DNA of 57,085 nucleotides from Erysipelothrix aquatica (GTDB lineage: Bacteria > Bacillota_I > Bacilli_A > Erysipelotrichales > Erysipelotrichaceae), in contig NZ_WTSY02000014.1 in NCBI RefSeq assembly GCF_009828775.2, positions 1 to 57,085 of the forward strand. The letters run 5' to 3'. Under the pieces are notes generated by a model. It made no database searches. It worked only from the letters and a program-made list of their open reading frames with translations, and was not told the origin of the DNA. Numbering within the stretch: position 1 is the stretch's first letter; each line of letters begins with the position of its first letter. Positions 42,207 through 51,707 of the stretch are shown here, piece by piece. Both the position numbers and the translations under genes were made by a program.

Positions 42207-42839
42207 TTATTTTGAGACGACTGATATTCTCTTTTGAATATGATGCGCTTGTTCGATTTCATCCACCATTGCAATGGCATAGTCAGCATAACTAATGGTG
42301 CTTTCGTTTTGACTATTTAGTGTTAGCACTTCACCTGCCAAAGTATAGCTACCTGTACGAATTCCATCAGCTCTAAAATCCGCTGCAGGAGAGACATATG
42401 TCCACTGCACGTCTGCTCTTTCGCGAAGTTGATCTAGTGCTTTCCCCATATTGGATGCCATTGGCAAATATGCTTCTGGAAAGCCTTCTGTTTGCATCAG
42501 TTGGGTTGTTAGTGCTTCATCAACATAGAGACTCCCTGCACCACCAACGACTAAAAGTCGTGTGGGTGTTCCAGCTACAAGATTTGCGATGTGATTAAGT
42601 GATGTAACGTGGACGGTTTGATCTTCACCGAAAAATCCAAATGCATCAACAACACTATCAAAACCTTTTAAATCTTCTGATTTTAAATCAAATAAATCAC
42701 TTTCAAACACGGATGCACCCTTATTGGTTACTTTATTTGCGTCGCGGACGAAAGCGGTGACTTCATGACCTCGAGCAATCGCCTCATCAACAATTAATCT
42801 TCCTGCTTTTCCACTTGCTCCTATTACTGCTATTTTCAT
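42207..42839 (-). CDS. NAD(P)-binding oxidoreductase (YwnB/SDR-like)
   Basis: The protein is 210 residues from ATG 42839, preceded by CAGGAGGAAAATT. It has an N-terminal Rossmann loop IGASGKAGRLIVDEA, RGHEVTAFVRDANKV and VVGGAGSLYVDE, typical of atypical short-chain NAD(P)H-binding proteins related to YwnB. The divergent Rrf2-type regulator and a shared palindrome suggest control by an electrophile or redox signal. The substrate is unknown. Confidence 0.82.
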   Translation of the reverse strand: MKIAVIGASGKAGRLIVDEAIARGHEVTAFVRDANKVTNKGASVFESDLFDLKSEDLKGFDSVVDAFGFFGEDQTVHVTSLNHIANLVAGTPTRLLVVGGAGSLYVDEALTTQLMQTEGFPEAYLPMASNMGKALDQLRERADVQWTYVSPAADFRADGIRTGSYTLAGEVLTLNSQNESTISYADYAIAMVDEIEQAHHIQKRISVVSK

Positions 42840-42894
42840 AATTTTCCTCCTGGTGTTTGGTTGTAACCACAACAATTACAACAATAGATTATAC

Positions 42895-42955
42895 CTCTTT
42901 TGTTGTAATGTCAAGAGTTACAACCTTTGACATTACAACTTACTGTACCTATACT
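42895..42955. promoter_or_regulatory. Divergent Rrf2 operator-promoter region
   Basis: TTGTAATGTCAA (42903-42914) and its exact inverted copy TTGACATTACAA (42927-42938) are 12 bp apart. The right half contains the TTGACA -35 of a rightward promoter (TATACT at 42950-42955, spacer 17). The left half contains a leftward TTGACA preceding TATAAT. Binding by the Rrf2 regulator would cover both -35 elements. Confidence 0.78.
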
Positions 42956-42978
42956 TATACATAACAAGAGGTAGTATT

Positions 42979-43398
42979 ATGCAAATAAGTAGCCGTTTCA
43001 CCATTGCTTTACATTCATTAATCTGTATTTATACATTTGATGGCGATCATAAAATCACCAGTGATTTTATTGCAGATAGCGTCAATGTCAATCCGGTCAT
43101 CATCCGAAATGTTCTTGGTCAATTAAAAAAAGCAGATCTTGTCGCAATTCAACGGGGTGCTGGCGGTGCCCACATTGCGAAAGATCCTGCGGCTTTTACG
43201 CTGTATGATGTTTTCATTGCCGTCGACAGTATTCAGGATGATCTCTTTGCCTTTCATGATAATCCGAATCCTAATTGCCCCGTCGGAAAACAAGTTCACA
43301 CGGTACTTGATGGATACCTTGATGATGTTCAAAACGCAATGATCAGTGAATTAAAGAAAACTACATTCGAAGATGTCATTCATAAAGTTGAAGTTTAA
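42979..43398 (+). CDS. Rrf2 family transcriptional regulator
   Basis: The 139-residue regulator has an N-terminal winged helix (SRFTIALHSLICIYTFDG, DFIADSVNVNPVIIRNVLGQLKKADLVAIQRGAGGAHIAKD) and a C-terminal dimerisation helix. It has two Cys (residue 16 and one in NPNCPVG), not the three-Cys cluster of Fe-S IscR/NsrR, so a thiol-based or ligand signal is more likely. It is divergent from the reductase and probably represses both. Confidence 0.88.
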   Translation: MQISSRFTIALHSLICIYTFDGDHKITSDFIADSVNVNPVIIRNVLGQLKKADLVAIQRGAGGAHIAKDPAAFTLYDVFIAVDSIQDDLFAFHDNPNPNCPVGKQVHTVLDGYLDDVQNAMISELKKTTFEDVIHKVEV

Positions 43399-43427
43399 AA
43401 AGGACTGAGTTTATCTCAGTCCTTTTC
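43397..43427. terminator. Bidirectional terminator
   Basis: AAAAGGACTGAG pairs with CTCAGTCCTTTT between the convergent Rrf2 and amidase genes; it extends into the 3' end of the amidase gene. Confidence 0.88.
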
Positions 43428-44819
43428 ATGCATAAGTTGCTTAGAAATTGCAAACAACAATGCTTCATTCCCTTTGCTCGCCATCAGTTGGACTCCAAAG
43501 TGTTCATTATCTTCATTCTTATATACAGGAAGGCTTAATGCCGGTTGTCCAGTGATATTCGCAAGCATCGTAAATGGTGTATAAGCCAAAGACACTTCAA
43601 ACATATCCCAGACCACTTGATAAGGGTTAGCATCATCTTCAATATTTTCCATCTTTTTCACGAACGCATCGGTGTGATAGATGTAATCTACAGACGGTGC
43701 CGCCTTAGCCGTTGTTGGTGTTAAATATAGATCATACGTTTGATGAAACTGGTGCATAATGTCACTGACACGATCCCAGTAATTGAGTGCATCCACCATT
43801 TGCCACCCCGTAACCTTCAGACCATAGTGATAGAGTACCCATGACATGAGTTCGATGTCATCTTTTTGTATGGAACGGTTCATTGATGATTCAATTTCTT
43901 TGAACATCGCTGCCGTTTCAACACCATTTACCATGTAATACGTTTCCATCAATGTCATCCCATCATAATCAGGAGCCTCATAAACAAGTGTATGACCTAA
44001 TGATTCAAGTTGTTGGACTGTTTGCATTAATGCAGCTTTAGCGTCATCACTGACGACACTGCCTACAGGTGAAACATCAGAATATGCGATTCGCAACGGC
44101 CGATTCGGTTTTGCTTTTTCCGCCACATAATTAAAAGGTGATGCGACCGTATTTTGCTTGATTGCTTCAAACAATAATTCCGTATCTGTTACGGTTTGTG
44201 TTAAAAAGAAATTCATTGATGCCCCTTGCCATCCGCGATGCGAATAGGGACCAGTCGGAATACTTCCACGTGTTGGTTTAAGGCCGACTAGACCAGTATA
44301 GCTCGCCGGAATTCGAATGGAACCACCACCATCGCTCGCTGCGACAACAGGGGTAAATCCCGCAACCAACGCTGCAGCTGCGCCTCCACTTGAACCACCA
44401 GGTGTCGTCTCACGATTTCGTGGGTTTCGTGTGATTCCATAAAGTTTAGAATCTGTAATATTCTTAAATCCAAACTCAGGGCTATTGGTCTGTCCCACAA
44501 CAATAAATCCAAGGTCTAAGATGGCTTGTACGAAGTTATTCGTGTGCTGTGCTTTCATATCTTTAAAGAGGCATGATGCTGCCGTGCTTGGTTCTCCTTT
44601 GAGACTATGACCCAAGCTTTTGAGCAAGATTGGAGTCCCTTTAAACACCGTCTGGCTAAAATCTCTTTCGGATTCAGAAAGCGCCGCTTCGAATCGTGTA
44701 TGTACCACCGCATTGAAGTTCTTATTGCTTTGTTCAATTGCTTGGATGGATGCTTGCACTAATTGTTTAGGGGTTACATCTCCATGTTCTAAAGCTTGAA
44801 GTGTCTGTTTTAGATTCAT
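43416..44819 (-). CDS. Amidase signature family protein
   Basis: The protein is 467 residues from ATG 44819 (AAAGGAGAAATT upstream). It carries the amidase signature: catalytic Lys in PILLKSLGHSL, TNSPEFGF, and the Gly/Ser-rich segment GGSSGGAAAALVAGF with ASDGGGSIRIPAS, which supplies the two catalytic Ser. It is related to GatA but stands without gatB or gatC, so it is probably a stand-alone amidase. It lies downstream of the gluconate kinase gene with a 58-bp gap. Confidence 0.88.
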   Translation of the reverse strand: MNLKQTLQALEHGDVTPKQLVQASIQAIEQSNKNFNAVVHTRFEAALSESERDFSQTVFKGTPILLKSLGHSLKGEPSTAASCLFKDMKAQHTNNFVQAILDLGFIVVGQTNSPEFGFKNITDSKLYGITRNPRNRETTPGGSSGGAAAALVAGFTPVVAASDGGGSIRIPASYTGLVGLKPTRGSIPTGPYSHRGWQGASMNFFLTQTVTDTELLFEAIKQNTVASPFNYVAEKAKPNRPLRIAYSDVSPVGSVVSDDAKAALMQTVQQLESLGHTLVYEAPDYDGMTLMETYYMVNGVETAAMFKEIESSMNRSIQKDDIELMSWVLYHYGLKVTGWQMVDALNYWDRVSDIMHQFHQTYDLYLTPTTAKAAPSVDYIYHTDAFVKKMENIEDDANPYQVVWDMFEVSLAYTPFTMLANITGQPALSLPVYKNEDNEHFGVQLMASKGNEALLFAISKQLMHEKD

Positions 44820-44876
44820 AATTTCTCCTTTAATTGTTGTGGATATATTTGGCATTGATGCTTACATCACATCTTG

Positions 44877-46220
44877 TTAAGGTTCTTGCAGAATGTATTG
44901 TTTTTGCCGATGGAGTGATTGACGCATGGAGTGCGGTGTAATTCTTATAATAGGTTTGGTTGGTAATGTTACTCCTAAAAGTGATACAGCCGCTTCACAT
45001 ACACTGTTTTCATCCTCGAGATACAAGAGTGTAACATTTAGTAAGTCTGCTACCCGTTGGGCCATGCGCGAATTTTTCAAAAATCCCCCAGTCAAAAAGA
45101 TAGCGTGATTATGATCAAATCCAATACTCTCTAACATCAGATCAATATTCGCAATCATCCCTAAAAATATTGCTTGAGCTGTCATCGTATGATCACTGCT
45201 TTGTATGTTAAATTGTAGGTTCTGATTGATTCGCCAAAAAGGACCGCGCTCCCCAAATACATACGGTTTTGCCAAGAGTTCGATATGTTCGGGATTTGCG
45301 ATTTCAAGGAAATCAACGAGTTTTTCAAAAGGCAAGGTTCCGTTAAAATACGTATCACTTACCCATTGATAGAGATTGCCGCCATTATTGGAAGCATTCC
45401 CACATAAATAGGCCTGTTTCTTAAAAATATAACAAAACGTTGTATGGGTCGATGATAGGACAGGTTTCGTTGCATAGTACCGAACACCAATACTTGTGCC
45501 AATACTCATGACATACTTTGTCTGATGGCGGTAAGCATCTTGCATGAAGAACGCTGACGCCATCACACCATCCGTTGCTCCTATCGTAATTGTTAAAACG
45601 CGATCACCGTGTTGCATTGGCGCTTGATAGGTTACGGGAACGACACGCGGAAATTGTGTAATGTCTTTGCGAATAAGATTTAGAATTTCCAAATCCCATG
45701 TATGAGTGTGGATGTTAAAGCACCCCGAAGCCGAAGCACTCGAAATATCAGTTACAAATAATCCCGTTAAGGCCTCCATGAGATATGCCTTCAGATCATA
45801 GACAAACGCTATGGGTTTAGCACGATTCTGATACAATTTTGTGAGGGGCGACATTGGATGCAAAGGTGTTCCAGTGCACTCATAAAATGGAATGTCCATC
45901 ACCCGTAACGCTTCAATACTCGGCTCTGATCGATTATCGGACCACAAAATCATTGGTTCATCGCGCTGATTTTCATCACGATAAATAAGCGAATGCATTG
46001 CTGTGGTTAAAACAACGTGGCCAATTTCAAAATGACGTACGCCATAATCAATGAGTTCTTGAACATGTTTAAGAATTGCTGGTGCATCTTGAGTTTGTTC
46101 TCTATCACGTGTCCTGGTTTCAATCGTTACCTGTCTCACCTCATGGCATCGGGGCCCTTCAAAATATGCGGCTTTGATATTTGTCGTTCCAATGTCGATA
46201 CTTACAATTTTTAAATCCAT
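44877..46220 (-). CDS. FGGY family carbohydrate kinase, gluconate kinase-like
   Basis: The 447-residue kinase has the N-terminal ATP loop DIGTTNIKAAYFEG and the C-terminal LTGGFLKNSRMAQRVADLL. TTAMHSLIY, MILWSDNRSEP and TGTPLHPMSPLTKL are close to gluconokinase (GntK). It would phosphorylate gluconate to 6-phosphogluconate, but no gluconate permease or dehydrogenase is beside it, so another sugar acid is possible. It starts 11 bases after the DUF1697 gene stop. Confidence 0.8.
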   Translation of the reverse strand: MDLKIVSIDIGTTNIKAAYFEGPRCHEVRQVTIETRTRDREQTQDAPAILKHVQELIDYGVRHFEIGHVVLTTAMHSLIYRDENQRDEPMILWSDNRSEPSIEALRVMDIPFYECTGTPLHPMSPLTKLYQNRAKPIAFVYDLKAYLMEALTGLFVTDISSASASGCFNIHTHTWDLEILNLIRKDITQFPRVVPVTYQAPMQHGDRVLTITIGATDGVMASAFFMQDAYRHQTKYVMSIGTSIGVRYYATKPVLSSTHTTFCYIFKKQAYLCGNASNNGGNLYQWVSDTYFNGTLPFEKLVDFLEIANPEHIELLAKPYVFGERGPFWRINQNLQFNIQSSDHTMTAQAIFLGMIANIDLMLESIGFDHNHAIFLTGGFLKNSRMAQRVADLLNVTLLYLEDENSVCEAAVSLLGVTLPTKPIIRITPHSMRQSLHRQKQYILQEP

Positions 46221-46231
46221 CGATAAACCCC

Positions 46232-46792
46232 TTACCTTTTTTGATCCGCACGTTCAACAAGTGCAATAATTTTCTTTACAGTATTTGCAGTGCGAACGGT
46301 AACACCGTGATTGGCTTTAGAACTTGCAAGTTTCGAACCAACAGTTTTATTAAAAGACGCAAGGTCACAACTCCAATAAATAAGACCATCACCAATAACC
46401 ATTGTTTCAATTGCTTCTTTATGCGGTCCTAAGATGTCTTGAACATCTTGGGGTGTCAATGGTTCGATAACAAATAATGCATTGTGATAGGTGCTTTTAT
46501 CTTTTGTTCCCCACCATTCCGGTGCTTCCTGAACTATACGTATTAAATTTTCATAACTTCTAATGGTGACTGGAATGGTAAGTGAAAAAGACACTTGAAT
46601 TAAGGCTTCGATCTTTCCAATCAAATGTATTTCATCGGTTTCTTCCGTTCTAAAAATAACATTACCACTATTTATATACGTTTGAACCTCACGAAATCCC
46701 GACGTTTCAAATGCCTCTTTTAATGCCTTCATCGCAATGATATTTTTACCACCAATATTAATCCCTCTTAAAAAAGCTACATAATGTGTCAT
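46232..46792 (-). CDS. DUF1697 family protein
   Basis: The protein is 186 residues from ATG 46792 (GAGGTGACGGTA upstream). It has the DUF1697 signature HYVAFLRGINIGGKN, YINSGNVIFRTEE and a C-terminal SKANHGVTVRTANTVKKI. The function of this family is not established. It heads a probable three-gene unit with the kinase and amidase genes. Confidence 0.85.
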   Translation of the reverse strand: MTHYVAFLRGINIGGKNIIAMKALKEAFETSGFREVQTYINSGNVIFRTEETDEIHLIGKIEALIQVSFSLTIPVTIRSYENLIRIVQEAPEWWGTKDKSTYHNALFVIEPLTPQDVQDILGPHKEAIETMVIGDGLIYWSCDLASFNKTVGSKLASSKANHGVTVRTANTVKKIIALVERADQKR

Positions 46793-46956
46793 TACCGTCA
46801 CCTCATGCTTTTATCGTGCCATACCTCTTTCTGGAAAGCAAACATTATATCGTTTATCTGTTCCGTTTTTGGAAACTATTTCTTTGTTAAAAACCTATCA
46901 CTGTTGCGTATACGTGATGGCTTATTTATAATAGTAAAAACAGATGGAGGATGACG

Positions 46957-47382
46957 ATGAAAAATAAGATTGAAACTCTGAATGGCCGAATCGATTATGT
47001 CGATCTTGAAACGGTTTATACACTGCGACATACTGTAATGTATCCCTTCGACTCCCGCGATCGTGTCTTTGTCCCTGGCGATCATGAAGCAGTTCACTAT
47101 GGCTATTTTCTGGATAATCAATGTGTGAGTGTACTTTCTGTTTTCAAGACCGATTCAGCGTTTCAAATCCGAAAATTCGCGACACTTAAGACATATCAAA
47201 ATCACGGTATAGGGACAGTGCTTTTAAACTATATTATCGAACAATACAGCGGACCATTGCTTTTAAACGCACGCATCGAAAAAGTATCGTTTTATCAAAA
47301 ATTCGGCTTTGAGAGTTATGGTTATCCTTATGACAAAAATGGCCACACCTATGTGAAAATGATTCGTCACGACTCAATATAA
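46957..47382 (+). CDS. GNAT family N-acetyltransferase
   Basis: The protein is 141 residues from ATG 46957, seven bases after GGAGG. It has a GNAT core: TLRHTVMYPFDSRD, FQIRKFATLKTYQNHGIGTVLL (acetyl-CoA loop Q-x-x-G-I-G) and YQKFGFESYGYPYDKNG. It is an ElaA/YjcF-type small acetyltransferase with unknown acceptor. A TATAAT lies about 25 bases upstream. Confidence 0.85.
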   Translation: MKNKIETLNGRIDYVDLETVYTLRHTVMYPFDSRDRVFVPGDHEAVHYGYFLDNQCVSVLSVFKTDSAFQIRKFATLKTYQNHGIGTVLLNYIIEQYSGPLLLNARIEKVSFYQKFGFESYGYPYDKNGHTYVKMIRHDSI

Positions 47383-47459
47383 AAAAAATTACCGCTTAAA
47401 CATAAAAACTTTAATTTTGATGTCTAAATGGCTATACTTGTATCCATTAAGGAGTTTTT

Positions 47460-47894
47460 ATGAAACGAAACATTGTAATTGGTATTGTACTGACAACCAC
47501 AATGATTATCTGCTTTGCCGTCTTTTGGCACTACAAGAATCAACCCGCACCGCCGGCGAGATGCGTTGTATCATCGTTTAATCACAAAAAATATACAGCA
47601 CGCTCAGATCAACAGATTCATGTGATATTACAAAATACTGACGATGCGCAATGCACAATTCAAGGTATTAGCTTCTACATTGATTTATTGAAGCAGAAAC
47701 TGCATCATACTGTCGTCTTTGATAAAAACAATGAGACATGGAATGTACATTTAAAAGAAAGTAACGATAACGCCCTAACCATAAATCTGCGAAATCCCAA
47801 ACGCACTATTTCTTTGAAATTACACCTACGATCACCAAAATTCAACAGCAATAATCCTGAACGCATAGAATACTATGCGTTTTCTTATAACTGA
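47460..47894 (+). CDS. Small secreted or membrane-anchored protein, unknown
   Basis: I do not recognise this 144-residue protein. Residues 5-25 are a strong hydrophobic segment (NIVIGIVLTTTMIICFAVFW); the rest is a basic, beta-strand-like extracellular domain with two Cys (ARCVVSS and AQCTIQG). A single N-terminal anchor is likely. RBS AAGGAG precedes ATG. It ends in the shared terminator at 47900. Confidence 0.6.
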   Translation: MKRNIVIGIVLTTTMIICFAVFWHYKNQPAPPARCVVSSFNHKKYTARSDQQIHVILQNTDDAQCTIQGISFYIDLLKQKLHHTVVFDKNNETWNVHLKESNDNALTINLRNPKRTISLKLHLRSPKFNSNNPERIEYYAFSYN

Positions 47895-47899
47895 CAATA

Positions 47900-47942
47900 A
47901 AAAAAACTCAAGATTGGTAAATTAGCCTTTCTTGAGTTTTTA
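47900..47942. terminator. Bidirectional terminator
   Basis: AAAAACTCAAG pairs with CTTGAGTTTTT with an 18-base loop, between convergent genes. Confidence 0.8.
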
Positions 47943-47954
47943 GAGTTGATTCGT

Positions 47955-50249
47955 TTACACTTTACGACGTCGAGTATAGATAGCAAGTAATGTTCCCGTT
48001 ATCACAAATGCAATACCAATCACTAAACCTTGAGTTTGATTCGAAACCCCCGTTTCAGGAAGCTTTTCATTTGGAATTTCAGGATTTGGTTTCGTAATTT
48101 CAGCGTAAATTGCATAAACAACTTGATCTGAATCAATCACTTGATCAAGATCAAAGACATCGCCACTTCCATCTGCCTTTAAATTCCAATGCAGAAACGT
48201 TTTTCCTTCGCCATGCGTTTGTGGAACTTTATCATGAGGCACTTTAGTTTGCGTTGCGACGACTACCGGCGTTTTAACCACTCCATCAACAAATGTGACT
48301 GTGTGCGTTTGTACTGGTAGTAGGTCTTGCGTGTAGATGGCATAAACTGTCACATCTTCAGTGATTGATTGATCAGTATTAAAGACACTGCCCTTTCCAT
48401 CTGCTTGCGTATTCCATTCTTTAAATGTAGAACCTGGTTTGATTGTTTTTGGAACATCGCCTGGTGCTACTGCAGTATTATAAGGTACTTCTACATCAGT
48501 TCTCGTTTCCGCATCAACAAACGTCACTGTAACATCGGTTGTATCCCATTGACCATAGAGTGTCATAGATTCTTGAACTGGTGTTTGAAATTCCCAAGCT
48601 GGACCACTCTTCTTAGCTGACCATCTTGAAAATACGAAATGATCTTGAATTGGGTCACTTGGTTGCGTAACTGTCGAACCCTTTAAGATACGTTGAGTTG
48701 TAGTAGGTTGCCCATTTTGAGCATCAAAAACAACATCAACATATACCGACTCAACTTCATCATTTGGAACCCAGACTGCTTCGAGGAATAAATCAGTTGC
48801 TGTCTTATCAGTATTAAAATTCCACATTTTTTGATTAACATAGTCATACCAACCAACATGCGTGTAACCTTCACGTTTTAAACTTAAATTTGGGACAAAG
48901 ACATTCTCACCAAGAGTCTCTCTAAGTGTATAGTATTGTTTCGTACTTTCAATGTACTCCATATCTGTTGGCAGTGTTCCTATCACTTCCACACGTTCTC
49001 CGGGATTGATAGCACCCAATGTATAGAACACATCATAGCTTAAGCGGTGGGGAATCATTTTCAGTGAAGCACTGGAATAACTGGATGCATATTGTGTAAT
49101 CATCATGAGTGCATTATGACTCATTTCAGCAGCTCTGACATCTGGATTGTCTTCTGAAATGCTAGTTAAAGATGCTTCATATGACGATAAGTAGGTGTAG
49201 TAATCTTCTTTACTTACATCAAAGGCAATCGTTTTCATAGCCGGATACTGGTTATCAAATCCAAACTCAGACACAACTTCCACACCATCTAAATAAAGAC
49301 GTTTCACCTCTATCATAAAATGAAGACCGAGTTCCCCTTCAGGGTTTCGTATGGGATCCACATGCTCTGCTGTTTCGAAGGGTAATGTATAACTAATTCT
49401 AAAATCTGTCTCATTCAAATCTTCAATTGTATAATGCTGCGTGACCCCAATTGTGTCATAAGGTACGACGATTTGGAGTGTTTTAGATGGATCATATTCG
49501 GTGTACGGTGCATTGATAGAATTGAAACGCTGATATTGCGTTAATACAGGTAAAATGGTTCCGGAAAAGGAGTTCGACAAATAGACAGCCTTTCCATCAG
49601 TAAATGTGAGCGTGCTCAAACTTTGAATCAAACGTTCATAGTTATCCATGAAACGCATTTCTTTTTCTTGTTCGTAAACAGTTGCCTTACCACCATGACT
49701 TAACGGTTTAAAGGGTTTCGCCCAATAATTAACAACCAAGTCTGACGGTACTTGTTGATTCGGGTCGGAAGTTCCTGTATTAGGATCGTACTTATCTTCT
49801 GTCGGTTGTTTGAGTAATTCTAGTGGGGTGAAATCTAAATCAGATTTCGTCTCTAACACAAAGAACAATGCCCGAATATTGTTGAAGTGTTCAATTCCTG
49901 AAAAATCACGAATGTAAAAGTCATGACCTTCTTCGTAGGATAGGTACCGTCCGGTATAAACATAGTTCGATAACGTATCAACATTAAGAAAACTTTCAAA
50001 GTCATCAAAGTATGAAATATACTGTTCAAAAATAGAAGTTGGGTTTCCTGCAGGTCCTCCTGTTCTTCCTAAAATATATAACTCAATAAGATCAGCACTC
50101 AGTTTCTCGTGCATGTCGCTCGGTATTTCTGCTAGCGCTTCCTCACGCGTCACAATAGTTTGCTTTGCGGCATTCGCCTCATCACTCTGCGCGTGTATTG
50201 GTGTGATAAGCATTAAGAATGCTAGGAATAGCATCGATAATTTTTTCAT
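47955..50249 (-). CDS. LPXTG-anchored protein with four InlB-type repeats
   Basis: This 764-residue protein has a signal peptide (1-20), a large N-terminal domain containing a short LRR-like element (FSGIEHFNNIRALFFVLE), and about four Listeria-Bacteroides (InlB B / Flg_new) repeats between residues 430 and 720. Examples are REGYTHVGWYDYVNQKMW, DHFVFSRWSAKKSGPAWEF, STFKEWNTQADGKGSVF and KTFLHWNLKADGSGDVF. The sortase motif LPETGVSN, a hydrophobic helix and RRRKV end it. The architecture parallels the 35812-37929 product but lacks the IDP stalk. It is probably an adhesin. It is monocistronic. Confidence 0.85.
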   Translation of the reverse strand: MKKLSMLFLAFLMLITPIHAQSDEANAAKQTIVTREEALAEIPSDMHEKLSADLIELYILGRTGGPAGNPTSIFEQYISYFDDFESFLNVDTLSNYVYTGRYLSYEEGHDFYIRDFSGIEHFNNIRALFFVLETKSDLDFTPLELLKQPTEDKYDPNTGTSDPNQQVPSDLVVNYWAKPFKPLSHGGKATVYEQEKEMRFMDNYERLIQSLSTLTFTDGKAVYLSNSFSGTILPVLTQYQRFNSINAPYTEYDPSKTLQIVVPYDTIGVTQHYTIEDLNETDFRISYTLPFETAEHVDPIRNPEGELGLHFMIEVKRLYLDGVEVVSEFGFDNQYPAMKTIAFDVSKEDYYTYLSSYEASLTSISEDNPDVRAAEMSHNALMMITQYASSYSSASLKMIPHRLSYDVFYTLGAINPGERVEVIGTLPTDMEYIESTKQYYTLRETLGENVFVPNLSLKREGYTHVGWYDYVNQKMWNFNTDKTATDLFLEAVWVPNDEVESVYVDVVFDAQNGQPTTTQRILKGSTVTQPSDPIQDHFVFSRWSAKKSGPAWEFQTPVQESMTLYGQWDTTDVTVTFVDAETRTDVEVPYNTAVAPGDVPKTIKPGSTFKEWNTQADGKGSVFNTDQSITEDVTVYAIYTQDLLPVQTHTVTFVDGVVKTPVVVATQTKVPHDKVPQTHGEGKTFLHWNLKADGSGDVFDLDQVIDSDQVVYAIYAEITKPNPEIPNEKLPETGVSNQTQGLVIGIAFVITGTLLAIYTRRRKV

Positions 50250-50622
50250 TTCATTTCCCTCCCAAGATTATTTCGATATTACACTTAATTATAACTTAAT
50301 CTACTTAAATTAATTGTTTACGACACTTGTTTTTGAATTTACTCACATAAATTTAATGTTTTGTGACATACACAGATATTTCTAGTTGTTTCTAGTAATA
50401 CGCGATACTCTCGTTTACTTTTCATTTAGCAAGACCGATAAGAAATACATCCTCTTGATTTCACCACGACTCATTTAGTGTATTGAAAGCCTTAAAGCGC
50501 TTAAACCTTTACGATTATTGACATAATACGCAATTAATCACACCAAACTCACAGAAAACGTTTGATAGCGAACAGCATCGTCACGCAAAGTTCGTTACAA
50601 TCGTTTCATAAGGAGATTCATC
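50250..50622. other. 373-bp gene-free interval
   Basis: This divergent region separates the LPXTG gene and the TPR-like gene. It is AT-rich and must hold both promoters, but I see no convincing -35/-10 pair, operator or small ORF. TTAAAGCGCTTAAA at about 50493 is a palindrome that fits the cre consensus only poorly. Confidence 0.4.
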
Positions 50623-51012
50623 ATGAACCATTTTGAAATAGAAATATCGCAAACTAGACAATTACTTGAATCAAGAGATTTCAATCAAGCGCATCACTTC
50701 GTGAGTCAACTCATTGTTCAAAACCCTTATGCTGCAATGCCACAAAATTTGTTAGCAGTTGTATTGGATGCAATGGGGGACTCAAAGCTTGCCTTAATAC
50801 ACTTTCGCATTGCTTGGATTCTTGAACCCCATAGTCACGTTGTAAACTATAATCTTTCACTTCTCGATAGCCGTTTTCGCACAAAAAAATATGCTCTAAC
50901 CCCAGCTGACTGTGTGGTAGAGCATACCTTTTCCTCTATACGCCTTGAAAAGCACGGAAACGCTTCAATTATTGTACCGATACATCGTTCACCATCGTTA
51001 TTCAATCGGTAG
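50623..51012 (+). CDS. Small TPR-like protein
   Basis: The 129-residue soluble protein has two helical repeats resembling TPR units: LLESRDFNQAHHFVSQLIVQNP and AMPQNLLAVVLDAMGDSKLALIHFRIAWILEP. The C-terminal 45 residues are beta-like (ADCVVEHTFSSIRLEKHGNA). Such proteins bind partner proteins. It is convergent with the KdpE-like gene with an 11-bp gap. RBS AAGGAG is present. Whether it works with the two-component system is unknown. Confidence 0.65.
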   Translation: MNHFEIEISQTRQLLESRDFNQAHHFVSQLIVQNPYAAMPQNLLAVVLDAMGDSKLALIHFRIAWILEPHSHVVNYNLSLLDSRFRTKKYALTPADCVVEHTFSSIRLEKHGNASIIVPIHRSPSLFNR

Positions 51013-51023
51013 CTCTGTGACGT

Positions 51024-51707
51024 TTAATCTAGAAACCGATATCCCAGACCTATTTCTGTGATGATAAATTCAGGAATGGCAGGATCTTTTTCTATTTTAC
51101 GTCGCAGGTTTGCCATTAGCCGACGTAATGCTTGGGTATCTGGTCCATAATTCATCCCCCATAATTCGCGAATCAAATATTGCGATGACAGGACTTTTCC
51201 CTGGTTTTGAAGTAACGTATCCAATAACCGATACTCCATCTCGGTAAGATGCAAAGCAACACCAGCACGCTTTACTAATTTCTTATCCCGATCAACCGAA
51301 AGTTCTTTAATCTGGACCACAGGATCTGTTGGATGTTCTCGGTACCGGTGGCGTAATGCTAAACGGACGCGTGCCAAGAGTTCTTGACCAGAGAATGGTT
51401 TCGTCATGTAGTCATCCGCCCCCAGATCCAGTACACTTACTTTCTCCATTTCATGGTTGCGTGCTGATACGACAAGAATCGGAACATCCGACCACGATCG
51501 AATCTGACGCATAACCTGTGTACCATCTTCATCAGGTAGTCCAAGATCAAGTATGATAACATCGATGGATGTCGCAATTAAGGCTTCATACGCCTCCTTG
51601 GCAGATGCAACACCGGTATATTGATAACCATTACTTTTGAGCAAAAACTGAATGTACGCATTAATTTTCATATCATCTTCAACAATCAGTACATGATCCA
51701 TAATCAT
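51024..51707 (-). CDS. KdpE-like OmpR family response regulator
   Basis: The 227-residue regulator has a receiver with DD at 11-12, phosphoacceptor D54 in VIILDLGLPDEDG and K in YMTKPFSG, and a winged-helix domain (about 130-227, TEMEYRLLDTLLQNQGKVLS, QALRRLMANLRRKIE). It is KdpE-like by sequence. The start has GGAGG six bases upstream and overlaps the kinase gene by 29 bases. Its probable target motif is the tandem CTTAATACCG seen upstream of its own operon and the P-type ATPase operon. Confidence 0.87.
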   Translation of the reverse strand: MIMDHVLIVEDDMKINAYIQFLLKSNGYQYTGVASAKEAYEALIATSIDVIILDLGLPDEDGTQVMRQIRSWSDVPILVVSARNHEMEKVSVLDLGADDYMTKPFSGQELLARVRLALRHRYREHPTDPVVQIKELSVDRDKKLVKRAGVALHLTEMEYRLLDTLLQNQGKVLSSQYLIRELWGMNYGPDTQALRRLMANLRRKIEKDPAIPEFIITEIGLGYRFLD

